From Niveispirillum sp943370215 (GTDB lineage: Bacteria > Pseudomonadota > Alphaproteobacteria > Azospirillales > Azospirillaceae): 64,000 nt of DNA. A model generated the notes under the pieces. The model worked only from the letters and a program-made list of their open reading frames with translations, was not told the DNA's origin and ran no database searches. Positions 26,601 through 35,893 of the stretch are shown here, piece after piece. The position numbers and the translations under genes were made by a program. The DNA is taken from contig CALRQC020000007.1 of the NCBI GenBank assembly GCA_943370215.1, forward strand, positions 62,001-126,000, in the 5' to 3' direction. How positions within the stretch are numbered: position 1 is the first letter of the stretch; each line of letters begins with the position of its first letter.

Positions 26601-29600
26601 TGGCCGGCAAGTTGTTGGTAAAGCGCCGCCGTCCCGGCCTTTATCCCCAGATGGTGACGCTGTACCTGCGCCTGTGTCCAGGCCAGGGTGGCCGCACGGG
26701 TATAGGCGGTCACATCCCGGTGCCGGTCGATCATGTCCAGCAGGGCGGCGCGGCTGTCGGCCGCCAGGGTCCAGAAGGCCAGCCGGGCCACGCCCTGGGG
26801 CGCCAATTGGATGGTGTGGCGCAGGGCGAAAACCGGGTCCAGGACCGTGCCGGTACTGCCCGACAGGACATGGGATGGCTGCATGGCGACGGCATCGCGT
26901 AATGAGCGCCCCCGGCCCAGGAAGCGGGCGCGATCGGTTTCAAAACTGTTCACGCCATCGCCATTGCCCTCCACCACCAGCATGTGGCCCAGCCAGATTT
27001 CCGCCTCTTCCGGGTTGCGCCGCCGCCGCGTGGCGATCAGTGCGTCACAGCCGGGCAGATATTCGGTCTGCACGAACAGCTTGGTGAAGGCCGGATGGGC
27101 GACATCGGCCGCTTGCGGGCAGAGCGCCAGTTCCAGATAGGATGTGACATCCAGATGCCGGGTCTGGGAACCCTCATTGGTGATGGTGAGCCGGCGCACC
27201 TCCGCGTCATCTTCCGCCGAAATCAGGATATCCAGACCGGTGACCATGGTTCCGTCACGGCGGACAAATTCTGCCCGGTCCTCGTGAAAGGTGACGTCAT
27301 AGCTGTCGGCATCAACACCGCAAGGATAGTACGCCGCCGACCAGACCCTGCCATCATCCAGATCGCGGAGGAAGATGCCGGTACCATGGTCGTCGCAGGT
27401 CGGGTCTTCCCGCCACCGGGTCAGGGCAAGGGCGCCCCGCCGGATCTGGCCCGCCCCGGCCGCTGTCAGCATCGTGGTCATCCGGCCGTTGGACAGCAGC
27501 AGGCTGGCCGGGTTGGCCTGGTGCGGGTGCGTGAAATGGCGGTCGGTCAAAGGCTCGCCGGCCGGGCCGGCAATGCGCACATCCGGCCCGGCGGCCCAGT
27601 GATGGGTGACCGGCACATCGGCCGGTGTCCGTTCCTGCAACAGCAGTTCGGTCGCCCGTACCATCGGTTCGGTGTGGAACCGGGTCCGTAGGATGCCGTC
27701 CATCAAGCCATTGGCGATGGCGACAATGGCCATCCCCTGGTGATGGGCCATATAGGCCTGAACAATGGCCATTTCCTGACCCTGGGGCAGGCGCGCCTGC
27801 GTGAAGTCCAGGGCTTCATAATATCCATAGGCGCCCCGCCCCCCCATCCGCAGGAGACGGTGCAGATTGCTGGCCGCCGCCACCGGATCGACCATGGCGG
27901 CCAGCATGGTGGCATAGGGCGCGATCACGATCTCCGCCGCCAACCCACGCTTCAACCCCAGACCCGGCACGCCGAAGTTGGAATATTGATAGGTCAGGTC
28001 AAGGTCACGGGTGTTGTAGGCGGATTCCGACATGCCCCATGGCACGCCCAGACAGGCGGCATAGGTGATCTGGCGGTGCACGATCAGTCGGCTGGTCCGC
28101 TCCAGCAGGCTGCCCCCCGGTGCGCGCATCACCAGGGCCGGCATCAGATATTCGAACATGGACCCGGACCATGAAACCAGAGCCGCACCATGGTTGGCCG
28201 GCACAACGGTGCGGCCCAGCCGGAACCAGTGCCGGGCCGGAATATCGCCCTTGGCGATGGCGACAAAACTGGCAAGCCGCGCCTCTGACGCCAGAAGGTC
28301 GTAACAGTTGGGGTCCGCGACATTGTCGTTCAACAGATGCCCGATAGACAGAAGCTGGCGTTCCTTGTCGAACAGGAAGCTGAAATCCATGGCGGCAACC
28401 ATGGCCCGGGCCCGTTGGGCCAGCGCCCGCAGACGGGGGGCCAGTTCCTCGTCATATCCCTCATCACGGTGATGGGAATGGATGCAGTCAAGGCAGGCGC
28501 CGGCCCAATAGGCGGCATCGGGGCCCAGTGACGCCAGTGCCGGGGCCGTCATCAAGCTGGCAATCTGCTCTGCCCTTCCGGTCAGGCTGGACAGAAGCGT
28601 GTCCGAATTCCCCTCACGTGATTGCTGACGAATGACCTGGGCGAGCGTGTCCAGGGCCTGATCCAGGCGGCCACCCGCTTCGCTTTGCCCAGAGGTGGGG
28701 CGGATTTCCCGCACCAGGGCCAGGGTGTCGGCTACCCCCTGCACCCGCATGGCATCCGGGCCTTGCATCCTCCGCCAGGCGTCACAACTGTTGGCCAGGG
28801 CGATCAGATGCCCCGCCAGATTGCCGCTATCGACCGAGGAAACATATTTCGGGTCCAGCGGGCGCAGATCCTCCGTCGCGTACCAGTTCAGGAAATGGCC
28901 CCGGTGTCGTTCCAGCCGGTCCATGCTGGCCAACGTCGCTTCCAGCCGGTCCAGGGCGTCATGGGTGCCGATCCAGCCGAAATCCCGCGCAGCAACCACC
29001 GACAGCAGGTAAAGGCCGATATTGGTCGGCGAGGTCCGGCGGGCCAGCACAGGCACCGGGGTTTCCTGAAAATTATCGGGCGGCAGCATATTGTCGTCGG
29101 CGGTGACAAACCGTTCAAAGTAGCGCCAGGTACGGCGCGCGGTCAGCCGCAGGGTGGTCTTTGCCTCTTCACCCGGATCGTCAAACTCCCGGTCTTGGCT
29201 GGGCCGGCTGATCCATTCCGCGGTGACGGGTGACAATAGCCAGGGCAGGGTGAAAGGCAAGCAGAGCAGCCAGTTTCCATCGCCTGCCACCAGCGCCGCC
29301 GCAAGTCCCGCACCAGCCAGAAGGGGCGCACCGATCATGCGCTTGAAGCTTCCGATCAGCGTCAGCCGTGGGGCGACAGAGGTCTGTGCCGCCGGAACCC
29401 ATTGCAGCAGATGATTGTGGCTTATCCACAATCGCCAGAGCGTGCGCAGCACCGCATCAATCAGCATCCAGGCCTGATGGGCCAGAAAACTGCCGGTCAG
29501 CGCGGCAAAAACAAGGGCGCGTCGCCCTTCTGTCACCAGTTTCCGCAGATGACTGGAGAACCGCATACCGGCCCGCGCCGGCCAGATGGCGGTGAAGACG

Positions 29601-32158
29601 GGAAACAAGGGGGGCACCAACAGCAGCATCGCATTGAACAGCGTCCACACCAGGCTGGCCGCGAATGGCAAGGTCCACCCCACCACCAGGGACAGGACCA
29701 GCATGGGTGCGACCAGGGTACGGCGCACATTGTCCAGCATCTTCCATCGGCCCACGGCAGGCACCAGGCCATTGACCCGGCTGGGGTCGGTGGCGGCATA
29801 GCCACGCCCCAACAGCCAGGGCAGCAATTGCCAATCCCCCCGGGCCCAGCGGTGGTGACGCAGGGCATCCAGTTCGTAACGGCTGGGAAAATCCTCCACC
29901 AGCTCTACATCCGATGCCAGGGCGGCCCGTGCAAAATTGCCCTCGAACAGGTCATGGCTCAACACCGTTCCATCCGGCACCCGCCCGGCCAGGGCCCGTT
30001 CAAAGGCGTCAATGTCATAGATGCCCTTGCCCGCATAGGAGCCTTCCCCGAACAGGTCCTGGTAATGGTCGGAAATGGCGCCGGCATAAGGATCCATGCC
30101 ATGCAGGCTGGAGAAAATACGCTGGAACAGTGATCCTTCCCGGCCAACCGGCAGCGACGGCGTGATCCGGGGCTGCAACAGGCCAAAGCCTTCGACCACC
30201 CTGCCCTCCACCGGATCGAAGCGGGGCCGGTTCAGGGGGTGCGCCATTTTACCGATCAGCCGCCGGGCAGCATCGCGCGGCAAGCGCGTGTCGGCGTCAA
30301 GTGTGAGGACATAGCGCACCCCCGCAGGCACCAGTGCGGGGTCGATATCCATAAAACCGGTATCGCTGGCCCCGCGCAACAGACGGTTCAACTCGTGCAG
30401 CTTGCCGCGTTTGCGTTCCCAGCCCATCCAGCACCCTTCGCCGGGGCACCAGACCCGCTTGCGATGCAGCAGCAGGAAACGGGGGCCGCCGGGGGCCGGC
30501 CCATGGCACGCGTTCAGCCGTGCAATCCCGTCGCGGGCCGCCTGCAAAAGGATGTCATCGGCCGCCGTCTGCTCCGTCGCTGCATCCGTCCAGTCGGATA
30601 GAAGCGCGAATTGCAGATCGCCATCGGGGCTGGCCAGATGGTGCACCTCCAGTTGCGCGACCAGTTCGGCAATGGCGGCTGGGGTGGTCAGCAAGGTGGG
30701 CACCGCCACCAAGGTCCGCAGGTCTGCCGGCACGCCATCTGTTAATGCCATGCCCGGTAAGGCCGTAGCCCCGATCCCCAGCGACAGGACACGGTTGAAC
30801 AACGCCATGGAAACATCGATGGCGGGGATGAAAGACACCAGCCCCAAGGCGAAAAGGGCCAACAGACCGATACCCGCCCCTGCCAACAGATGCAAAACGG
30901 CCAACAAGATCAAGCCGGCGATCAAAGTGATCGACCCGATGTAAAGTCCAAGCCCCATGGATCGCGCATACCGGGCGGGCCGTTGTCGCCAGCGTGGACG
31001 ATAACCGATATGACGCTCAAACGCCGCGCGTCCACGCGCCAGCAGATGATAGCCGGGATCGCGGGACCGGGGGTCGGCGGCGGCCTCCGGTTCCCGCGCC
31101 ACGGCCAGCACCTGCTGCGTGACATCCAGTTCGGACCGTCCACTGCACCGCGCCATATCCTCAATGGCGCTGCGATACAGGTTGCGGGTGGCGAAATCCA
31201 TCCGTGGATAGTCTGCCACACTGGCCAGAAGATCATCGACGGGACTGGCCTTTTCAAAAAGCTCCTTCCAATCGACATCACCGATTTGGCGCAAACTGGT
31301 GATGATGTTGCGAACCGTTACATTGGTCCCACCCTGTCTGCGATGGACGTCATTGACCACCTCATCGGCGGTGGTGCCCCGTGATGACAGCCGCCGGTCG
31401 AGCCAAGCCAGCACCGGGATCGTGTCCGGATCCTGGTCACGCAGCCGGTGCAACAGTTGCACCACCATGGCCGGTGGCAGGGGGTGGTCCTGCAGCCTGC
31501 TCATGGCGTCGGCCGAGACCTTCTCCACATCGCCAATACCGGCCAGAAGCTGGTCGGCAATCATGTCCGCCTGCAATCGTGCATCCCGATTGATCAGGGT
31601 CTGTACCGCCAAACGGCGAAGATTCTCGATCAGCACGATACGCAATGCGATGGAAACCGCCCAAAGCTCGCCGATGGTCAGCGGCTGCACCGACTGATAG
31701 GCCCGCAGGTATCGCACAAGTGCATCGGCGTCGAACCGGCTGTCGGTGTGGGCAACGAAGGCCCAGGCCAGACCGAAAACGCGCGGATGTCCCGTGAACG
31801 GCCCGGTTGCCAGTTTTGGAAGCTGGCGGTGAAAGCCAGGCGGAAGATCGCGGTTGATTTCCCGGACCTGACGTTCGACAAGGTGGTAATTGTCCACCAG
31901 CCATTCCGAAGCCGGCGTAATGGCCCGGCCTTCGGCCAGGGCGGAAACGGTCTTGCGATAGGCATCCAACAGAACAACAGCATTTTCGCCAAGCCGGTCC
32001 ACCAGCGAGCCGGCCCGTGGCGGCTTATGGGTCACGGGTTGGGCCGCCGCGAGAGAGCGTGCATGTTCCTCCAACCGCTCAATCCCGAAAAGCTCTTCCC
32101 GAATGACCTCGGTGCCCTGCCAGCAGGCAGGGGAAGGCGCTAAGCGCAAGATTTTCAT
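23654..32158 (-). CDS. ndvB: Cyclic beta-1,2-glucan synthase (NdvB/Cgs-type, GT84-GH94)
   Basis: 2834 residues from the ATG at 32158, which has GAGGCGA upstream; a GTG at 32188 is an alternative. The length matches NdvB/Cgs (about 2830-2870). Membrane helices lie near residues 403-455 and 800-850. The GT84 domain shows VLTLDADTRLPRDAARRLIG near 620-640. A glycoamylase-like segment with EALDFTQARLPQGQEMA lies near 1450, and the C-terminal GH94 phosphorylase domain has GDWNDGMNRVGEGGQ near 2505. Known enzymes build, elongate, trim and cyclise periplasmic beta-1,2-glucans from UDP-glucose for osmotic adaptation and host interaction. No ndvA-type exporter is adjacent. The last codons overlap the stop of the decayed ATPase on the opposite strand. 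Confidence 0.92.
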   Translation of the reverse strand: MKILRLAPSPACWQGTEVIREELFGIERLEEHARSLAAAQPVTHKPPRAGSLVDRLGENAVVLLDAYRKTVSALAEGRAITPASEWLVDNYHLVERQVREINRDLPPGFHRQLPKLATGPFTGHPRVFGLAWAFVAHTDSRFDADALVRYLRAYQSVQPLTIGELWAVSIALRIVLIENLRRLAVQTLINRDARLQADMIADQLLAGIGDVEKVSADAMSRLQDHPLPPAMVVQLLHRLRDQDPDTIPVLAWLDRRLSSRGTTADEVVNDVHRRQGGTNVTVRNIITSLRQIGDVDWKELFEKASPVDDLLASVADYPRMDFATRNLYRSAIEDMARCSGRSELDVTQQVLAVAREPEAAADPRSRDPGYHLLARGRAAFERHIGYRPRWRQRPARYARSMGLGLYIGSITLIAGLILLAVLHLLAGAGIGLLALFALGLVSFIPAIDVSMALFNRVLSLGIGATALPGMALTDGVPADLRTLVAVPTLLTTPAAIAELVAQLEVHHLASPDGDLQFALLSDWTDAATEQTAADDILLQAARDGIARLNACHGPAPGGPRFLLLHRKRVWCPGEGCWMGWERKRGKLHELNRLLRGASDTGFMDIDPALVPAGVRYVLTLDADTRLPRDAARRLIGKMAHPLNRPRFDPVEGRVVEGFGLLQPRITPSLPVGREGSLFQRIFSSLHGMDPYAGAISDHYQDLFGEGSYAGKGIYDIDAFERALAGRVPDGTVLSHDLFEGNFARAALASDVELVEDFPSRYELDALRHHRWARGDWQLLPWLLGRGYAATDPSRVNGLVPAVGRWKMLDNVRRTLVAPMLVLSLVVGWTLPFAASLVWTLFNAMLLLVPPLFPVFTAIWPARAGMRFSSHLRKLVTEGRRALVFAALTGSFLAHQAWMLIDAVLRTLWRLWISHNHLLQWVPAAQTSVAPRLTLIGSFKRMIGAPLLAGAGLAAALVAGDGNWLLCLPFTLPWLLSPVTAEWISRPSQDREFDDPGEEAKTTLRLTARRTWRYFERFVTADDNMLPPDNFQETPVPVLARRTSPTNIGLYLLSVVAARDFGWIGTHDALDRLEATLASMDRLERHRGHFLNWYATEDLRPLDPKYVSSVDSGNLAGHLIALANSCDAWRRMQGPDAMRVQGVADTLALVREIRPTSGQSEAGGRLDQALDTLAQVIRQQSREGNSDTLLSSLTGRAEQIASLMTAPALASLGPDAAYWAGACLDCIHSHHRDEGYDEELAPRLRALAQRARAMVAAMDFSFLFDKERQLLSIGHLLNDNVADPNCYDLLASEARLASFVAIAKGDIPARHWFRLGRTVVPANHGAALVSWSGSMFEYLMPALVMRAPGGSLLERTSRLIVHRQITYAACLGVPWGMSESAYNTRDLDLTYQYSNFGVPGLGLKRGLAAEIVIAPYATMLAAMVDPVAAASNLHRLLRMGGRGAYGYYEALDFTQARLPQGQEMAIVQAYMAHHQGMAIVAIANGLMDGILRTRFHTEPMVRATELLLQERTPADVPVTHHWAAGPDVRIAGPAGEPLTDRHFTHPHQANPASLLLSNGRMTTMLTAAGAGQIRRGALALTRWREDPTCDDHGTGIFLRDLDDGRVWSAAYYPCGVDADSYDVTFHEDRAEFVRRDGTMVTGLDILISAEDDAEVRRLTITNEGSQTRHLDVTSYLELALCPQAADVAHPAFTKLFVQTEYLPGCDALIATRRRRNPEEAEIWLGHMLVVEGNGDGVNSFETDRARFLGRGRSLRDAVAMQPSHVLSGSTGTVLDPVFALRHTIQLAPQGVARLAFWTLAADSRAALLDMIDRHRDVTAYTRAATLAWTQAQVQRHHLGIKAGTAALYQQLAGHLVHATPALRPPSTILQNGLAPQSDLWALGISGDLPILLLRVADSDDLAVVREALLAFEYWRMKRFSVDLVILNDHPASYLQELQTALETLVRASRPRQPAGHQAPPGSVYLLRSDLITPQAHALLVAAARVVLVARRGSLFDQLQRIGADAPPPIVPPRRRTAAAPTSLQMRPELEFFNGIGGFARNASEYVILQGPNQVTPAPWINIIANPDFGFQVSADGNGFCWAGNSRENQLTPWSNDPVSDPPGDALYLRDEVSGVLWSPTPSPIRDPSGQYMARHGWGYSRFSHRANGIASDLLLYVPVDAPVRIARLTLHNTTHHPRSLTATAYVEWVLGPSCDATRPFVTTAIDAATGAMFARNPWNRDVGGHVAFADWCGRQTDWTGDRREFIGRNGTLAHPLALAGMGPLSKRVGAGLDPCGALRTRIEIPPDGRVEIVFLLGQAENAEAARALVTRYREADLDAVMGAVSQQWRQILGKVQVTTPDRSLDIMLNGWLLYQTLACRFWARSAFYQASGAYGFRDQLQDGMALVGARPDLTRTHLLRAAGRQFVEGDVQHWWLPPTGRGVRTRISDDRVWLAYAAAHYVETTGDLLVLDERAGFLDGPRLHEGEHDSFFHPSSADESATLFDHCAQALDASLALGPHGLPLMGTGDWNDGMNRVGEGGQGESVWLGWLLFTTLMRFADLADARGDGRAVGWRRHAAMLKAALNHEGWDGDWYRRGYFDDGTPLGSAQQTECRIDAIAQSWAVLSGAGDPAKVVRAMQAVETHLIRKADGLALLFTPPFVESQPDPGYIQAYPAGIRENGGQYTHAALWSVMALAGLGRSRSAVDLLHMLNPINHARDAKAVRRYGLEPYTVAADIYSVAPHVGRGGWGWYTGAAGWMQRAGMEAILGLRQQGDRLVIDPRLPTDWPAVRIIVQHGTARYDIQIENRDGNRWGGVAIQLDGSLLEGGSPVILHDDGITHRVVVRPVLAVVAAV

Positions 32159-32410
32159 GCTGTCGCCTCGTTCAAGGATAACGGGCACAGCAGAGCCCGC
32201 TTGTCTGTTTTCGGCAGGTGTGCCAGTGCGAAAGGCCGACGCGTTATCAACGGTGGAATGGCTGTTAATGAACCGCGTTTGCTACGTGCCCCAACGGCAC
32301 ACGATCTAAATTTTGGCAATTGCTTGAGTGCGAACACAAACAGCAGCACGAACTGTAAATTCGGCATCTTTCAACGATCAGCTTATAATTTCACCGCTTT
32401 AATCAAAATA

Positions 32411-32510
32411 TTCGGAAAATACCTATATATATTTTTGTCTCCAAGATTATTTACGAAAGCAATATTTCAATATTATCGGTAATTTCAAACAGTAACATAG
32501 GTAATTTCCG
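32411..32510. promoter_or_regulatory. Two facing TAGGTAWTTTCCG motifs upstream of the glucan synthase gene
   Basis: The minus strand at 32411-32425 reads TAGGTATTTTCCGAA and the plus strand at 32498-32510 reads TAGGTAATTTCCG. A partial match, TCGGTAATTTC, lies between at 32476. The surrounding 32300-32520 is strongly AT-rich and has no gene. The copies face the glucan synthase gene (minus strand) from about 250-350 bases upstream. Confidence 0.45.
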
Positions 32511-32529
32511 TGACCGATACGAGAAAGCA

Positions 32530-32682
32530 TTAAGGGCTGAACAGGTTGCCATAGGCCCATTGTACCTGTCGGGTGAGGCTGAGGCGGCGGCCAAGGTTCT
32601 GAATCGCGCCGCCAGCAGAACGCCCCATACCCGTAAAGCCTGGATGTGGCCGGGATTGGAGGAGAGCCGCAGTGGCGCTCAT
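32530..32682 (-). CDS. Candidate 50-residue protein translationally coupled to the Crp-type regulator
   Basis: The ATG at 32682 overlaps the regulator's TGA as ATGA, the same coupling used elsewhere in this window. The frame runs to TAA at 32530. The product begins MSATAALLQSRPHPGFTGMG and contains IQNLGRRLSLTRQVQWAYG; it is basic with no membrane segment. I know no family, and the frame could be chance. Confidence 0.35.
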   Translation of the reverse strand: MSATAALLQSRPHPGFTGMGRSAGGAIQNLGRRLSLTRQVQWAYGNLFSP

Positions 32683-33431
32683 AGCAACGGCCTTGCTTCG
32701 GCGGACAGAGAGACAGGGGACGGATCGTCGATTTGGAGATAGGAGGGGTTGAACTGGCCGCGCGCCGCCAGCTTCTTGGGGGCGGTTATCTCCACCAGGG
32801 AGGATCGGAAGACGCACAAGCGCTCCTCGCGCAGATACCGCAAAACCCGGTTCACATGTACACTCGTCAAACCGCAAATCTCGGCCAGGTCGGCTTGCGT
32901 CAGACCCAATGCGAAGCGATATCCGTCGCTGAGCCCCGCCGAAACAAGGCGGGCGTTGGTTTCACACAGGAAATGCGCAACGCGCCCCACCGCATCGAGC
33001 CTTCCAAGCCGGAACAACCATGCACGGTGGATCGCGCCGTCGATGAGAGTTGCGTGCCAGAGCTTGCGCGTCAGTTGCGGCATCTCTTTCATGATCAGGT
33101 CGAGTTCCACATGCGGAACCACCGCCACCGTCACCGCCGTCATGGTCGCAACATCGTGGTCCAGCACCCTCAGCGGAAAGCCTTGGAGATCCAGGAAGTC
33201 ACCAGGAATGTGGATGGCCACGAGTTGCCGCAAGCCATTCCGATCGTCAATGTGGCGTGACATGATCCCCTCAAGCAGCAGCGTGCTGTGGCGAAGGGGC
33301 TCGCCGGCGCGAACGAGTATCCTGCGGGGTTCAAGTGTCTGGATGACGGTGATGGCCGCCTCCAGCCGTGCACGTTCTGCCGGCTCCAGGCCGATCCCGT
33401 ATTTTCCTTTTAGGAAACGTTCAGTGAGCAT
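32679..33431 (-). CDS. Crp/Fnr-family transcriptional regulator
   Basis: 250 residues. The N-terminal cyclic-nucleotide-binding-like barrel spans about 20-140 (LVRAGEPLRHSTLLLEGIM, then IPGDFLDLQGFPLR). A dimerisation helix follows, and the C-terminal winged helix has LGLTQADLAEICGLTSVHVN at about 175-194 and VLRYLREERLC after it. There is no Cys cluster for an iron-sulfur centre, so it is not a classical Fnr. Regulators of this subtype are frequent in alphaproteobacteria and often answer to stress. It is divergent from the catalase gene, with a perfect 10-base palindrome between them. Confidence 0.88.
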   Translation of the reverse strand: MLTERFLKGKYGIGLEPAERARLEAAITVIQTLEPRRILVRAGEPLRHSTLLLEGIMSRHIDDRNGLRQLVAIHIPGDFLDLQGFPLRVLDHDVATMTAVTVAVVPHVELDLIMKEMPQLTRKLWHATLIDGAIHRAWLFRLGRLDAVGRVAHFLCETNARLVSAGLSDGYRFALGLTQADLAEICGLTSVHVNRVLRYLREERLCVFRSSLVEITAPKKLAARGQFNPSYLQIDDPSPVSLSAEARPLL

Positions 33432-33480
33432 CGCTGATCATCTCCCTATCGGGCCAAGCCACATCGGCAGCCATTCGCCC

Positions 33481-33490
33481 CCGTTAACGG
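33481..33490. promoter_or_regulatory. CCGTTAACGG palindrome between regulator and catalase genes
   Basis: A perfect 10-base palindrome 50 bases upstream of the Crp-type start and in the catalase leader. A degenerate TAGGTTAATTTC lies at 33529-33540. Both are possible operators; neither is proved. Confidence 0.3.
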
Positions 33491-33672
33491 ACGGCGTTCA
33501 TCCGGTGTTGCGCACGATCGTAATAATTTAGGTTAATTTCAGTTTGCCCAACGCAACCTTGCCGCAGACCAGGGGTTTCCTTGACGCCCCACCGCGCGTG
33601 GTGATGAGGCTGCACGCCTGGAATATTCCCGGCCTGCCCCTGCCGCCGACACCAACTGACAGGATGATCAGC

Positions 33673-35892
33673 ATGTCCAGGAAGACTGCCTCGACCAAGC
33701 CGACCACCAGTTCTCTGACGCCACCCGACATAGCCGGTACGGATATCAGCGGCGCGACCCGCCAGAAGGCATGGAAGCTGGCCCCCAACGCCCTCATTTC
33801 CCATTCCTATGACGAAGCGCAGGGAGGGGGCGGGGAAACGCACCAAGTCGCCGACGGCGAGATCGGAACGCTGACCACCCAACAGGGCATACCGGTCGCC
33901 GATGACCAGAACAGCCTGAAACAAGGTGCGCGCGGGCCGGTGCTGATGGAGGATTTCCATTTCCGGGAAAAGATATTCCATTTCGACCATGAGCGTATCC
34001 CCGAGCGGGTGGTTCATGCACGCGGCTATGGTGCCCATGGCTTCTTCAAATTGACCGACAGCCTGGCGGGCATCACCCGTGCAGATGTCTTCCAGCGCGT
34101 AGGAGATCGGGTTCCAGCCTTCGTGCGCTTCTCCACCGTGGCCGGGTCCAAGGGTTCCGTCGATCTGGCGCGTGACGTGCGCGGCTTCGCGGTGAAGCTC
34201 TATACGCAGGAAGGCAACTGGGATCTGGTCGGCAACAACATCCCGGTCTTTTTCATCCAGGATGCCATCAAGTTCCCCGACCTGATCCATGCCGCCAAGC
34301 CTGCACCCGACCGCGCCTTTCCCCAGGCGCAGACGGCGCACGATAACTTTTGGGATTTCGTCAGCCTGACGCCGGAAAGCTTCCACATGATCATGTGGAC
34401 CATGTCGGACCGCGCCATTCCGCGATCCTTCCGGACGATGGAGGGGTTCGGCGTCCATACATTCCGGCTGCTGAACGAGGAGGGCAAGTCCACTTTCGTA
34501 AAATTCCACTGGAAGCCCAAGCAAGGCTTACAGTCAGTCGTCTGGGACGAGGCGGTTAAGATCAATGGTGCCGATCCTGACTTCCATCGCCGGGATCTCT
34601 GGGATGCCATCCAGTCCGGCGACTTTCCGGAATGGGAACTGGGTGTCCAACTGTTCGACGAGGCGTTCGCCGACAAGTTCGACTTCGATGTGCTGGATGC
34701 AACCAAGCTGATCCCGGAGGAAGAAGTCCCGGTGCGTATCATCGGTCGGCTGGTGCTGGACCGGGTGGTCGACAATTTCTTTGCGGAAACAGAGCAGGTG
34801 GCCTTCTGCACCCAGAACGTTCCGCCGGGCATCGATTTCTCTAACGACCCGCTGCTGCAGGGCCGCAACTTCTCCTATCTGGATACCCAGATCAAGCGGC
34901 TGGGTGGGCCGAACTTCACCCATATCCCCATCAACGCACCGAAATGCCCCATGGCCCATTTCCAACAGGACGGGCACATGGCCATGCACAACCCGAAGGG
35001 CCGGGTGAATTACGAGCCCAATAGCTGGGGGCCGACCCACGGGGGGCCACGTGAAGATCCGGTGCGCGGCTTCAACAGTTTTGAGGAGAATGCCGATGGC
35101 GCCAAGCGCCGCCTGCGCCCTGAAAGCTTCGCCGACCATTACAGCCAGGCGCGACAGTTCCTCCTCAGCCAGACGCCGATCGAACAAAAACATATCGGCG
35201 ACGCCCTGGTCTTCGAACTGTCGAAGGTGGAGCGACCCGATATCCGCTCCCGCGTCGTTTCCCACCTGCTCAACATTGACGACGGACTGGCCCAAACGGT
35301 GGCGAACGGCCTGGGCCTGCCCCTGCCCCATCCCGCCAGGGCGGCACGGCCGACCATCGCCGGCCTGCCGCCATCCGACCGGCTCAGCATCGTCAAGAAC
35401 GGGCCGGCCGACTTCAAGGGCCGCAAGCTGGGCATCCTGCTCAGCGACGGCGCCGACGCCATGATCGTCAAGGCGCTGCTGGCCGCCGTCGATGCAGAGG
35501 GTGCGGTGTATGAAGTGGTTGCACCGAAGATTGGCGGCGTGACGCTGTCGGACGGCACAAAGATTGGGGCCCGACACAAGATTGATGGCGGCCCGTCCGT
35601 GCTGTTCGATGCGATCGCCATCATCGTTTCGGCAGAGGGCGCAGCACTGCTGTCGATCGATGCCGCAGCCAAGGGCTTCGTCAGCGATGCCTTCACCCAT
35701 TGCAAATATATCGGCTTCACGGCAGAGGCCGAACCGCTGCTGGTCAAAGCGGGGATTGCAACCGACCTTGACAAGGCCTGCATCACCCTGGGCACGACCG
35801 GCGACACGGACAGTTTCATTGCGGCCTGCCGGGCGTTGCGCCACTGGCCACGTGAACTCACGCTCGACCTCGATGCCCAACCGGAAGCCTGA
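33673..35892 (+). CDS. katE: Large-subunit monofunctional catalase (HPII/KatE type)
   Basis: 739 residues from the ATG at 33673, which has CAGGA eight bases upstream. The frame is open to 33544 but the extension is unlike the family; HPII has about 750 residues. Active-site features are present: RIPERVVHARGYGAHG with the catalytic His near residue 80, NNIPVFFIQDA with the distal Asn near 155, and NFSYLDTQIKRLG with the proximal haem Tyr near 370. The C-terminal 150 residues form the flavodoxin/DJ-1-like domain of large catalases (GILLSDGADAMIVKALLAA). It removes hydrogen peroxide in the cytosol and is typically induced in stationary phase or stress. Confidence 0.95.
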   Translation: MSRKTASTKPTTSSLTPPDIAGTDISGATRQKAWKLAPNALISHSYDEAQGGGGETHQVADGEIGTLTTQQGIPVADDQNSLKQGARGPVLMEDFHFREKIFHFDHERIPERVVHARGYGAHGFFKLTDSLAGITRADVFQRVGDRVPAFVRFSTVAGSKGSVDLARDVRGFAVKLYTQEGNWDLVGNNIPVFFIQDAIKFPDLIHAAKPAPDRAFPQAQTAHDNFWDFVSLTPESFHMIMWTMSDRAIPRSFRTMEGFGVHTFRLLNEEGKSTFVKFHWKPKQGLQSVVWDEAVKINGADPDFHRRDLWDAIQSGDFPEWELGVQLFDEAFADKFDFDVLDATKLIPEEEVPVRIIGRLVLDRVVDNFFAETEQVAFCTQNVPPGIDFSNDPLLQGRNFSYLDTQIKRLGGPNFTHIPINAPKCPMAHFQQDGHMAMHNPKGRVNYEPNSWGPTHGGPREDPVRGFNSFEENADGAKRRLRPESFADHYSQARQFLLSQTPIEQKHIGDALVFELSKVERPDIRSRVVSHLLNIDDGLAQTVANGLGLPLPHPARAARPTIAGLPPSDRLSIVKNGPADFKGRKLGILLSDGADAMIVKALLAAVDAEGAVYEVVAPKIGGVTLSDGTKIGARHKIDGGPSVLFDAIAIIVSAEGAALLSIDAAAKGFVSDAFTHCKYIGFTAEAEPLLVKAGIATDLDKACITLGTTGDTDSFIAACRALRHWPRELTLDLDAQPEA

Positions 35893-35893
35893 C

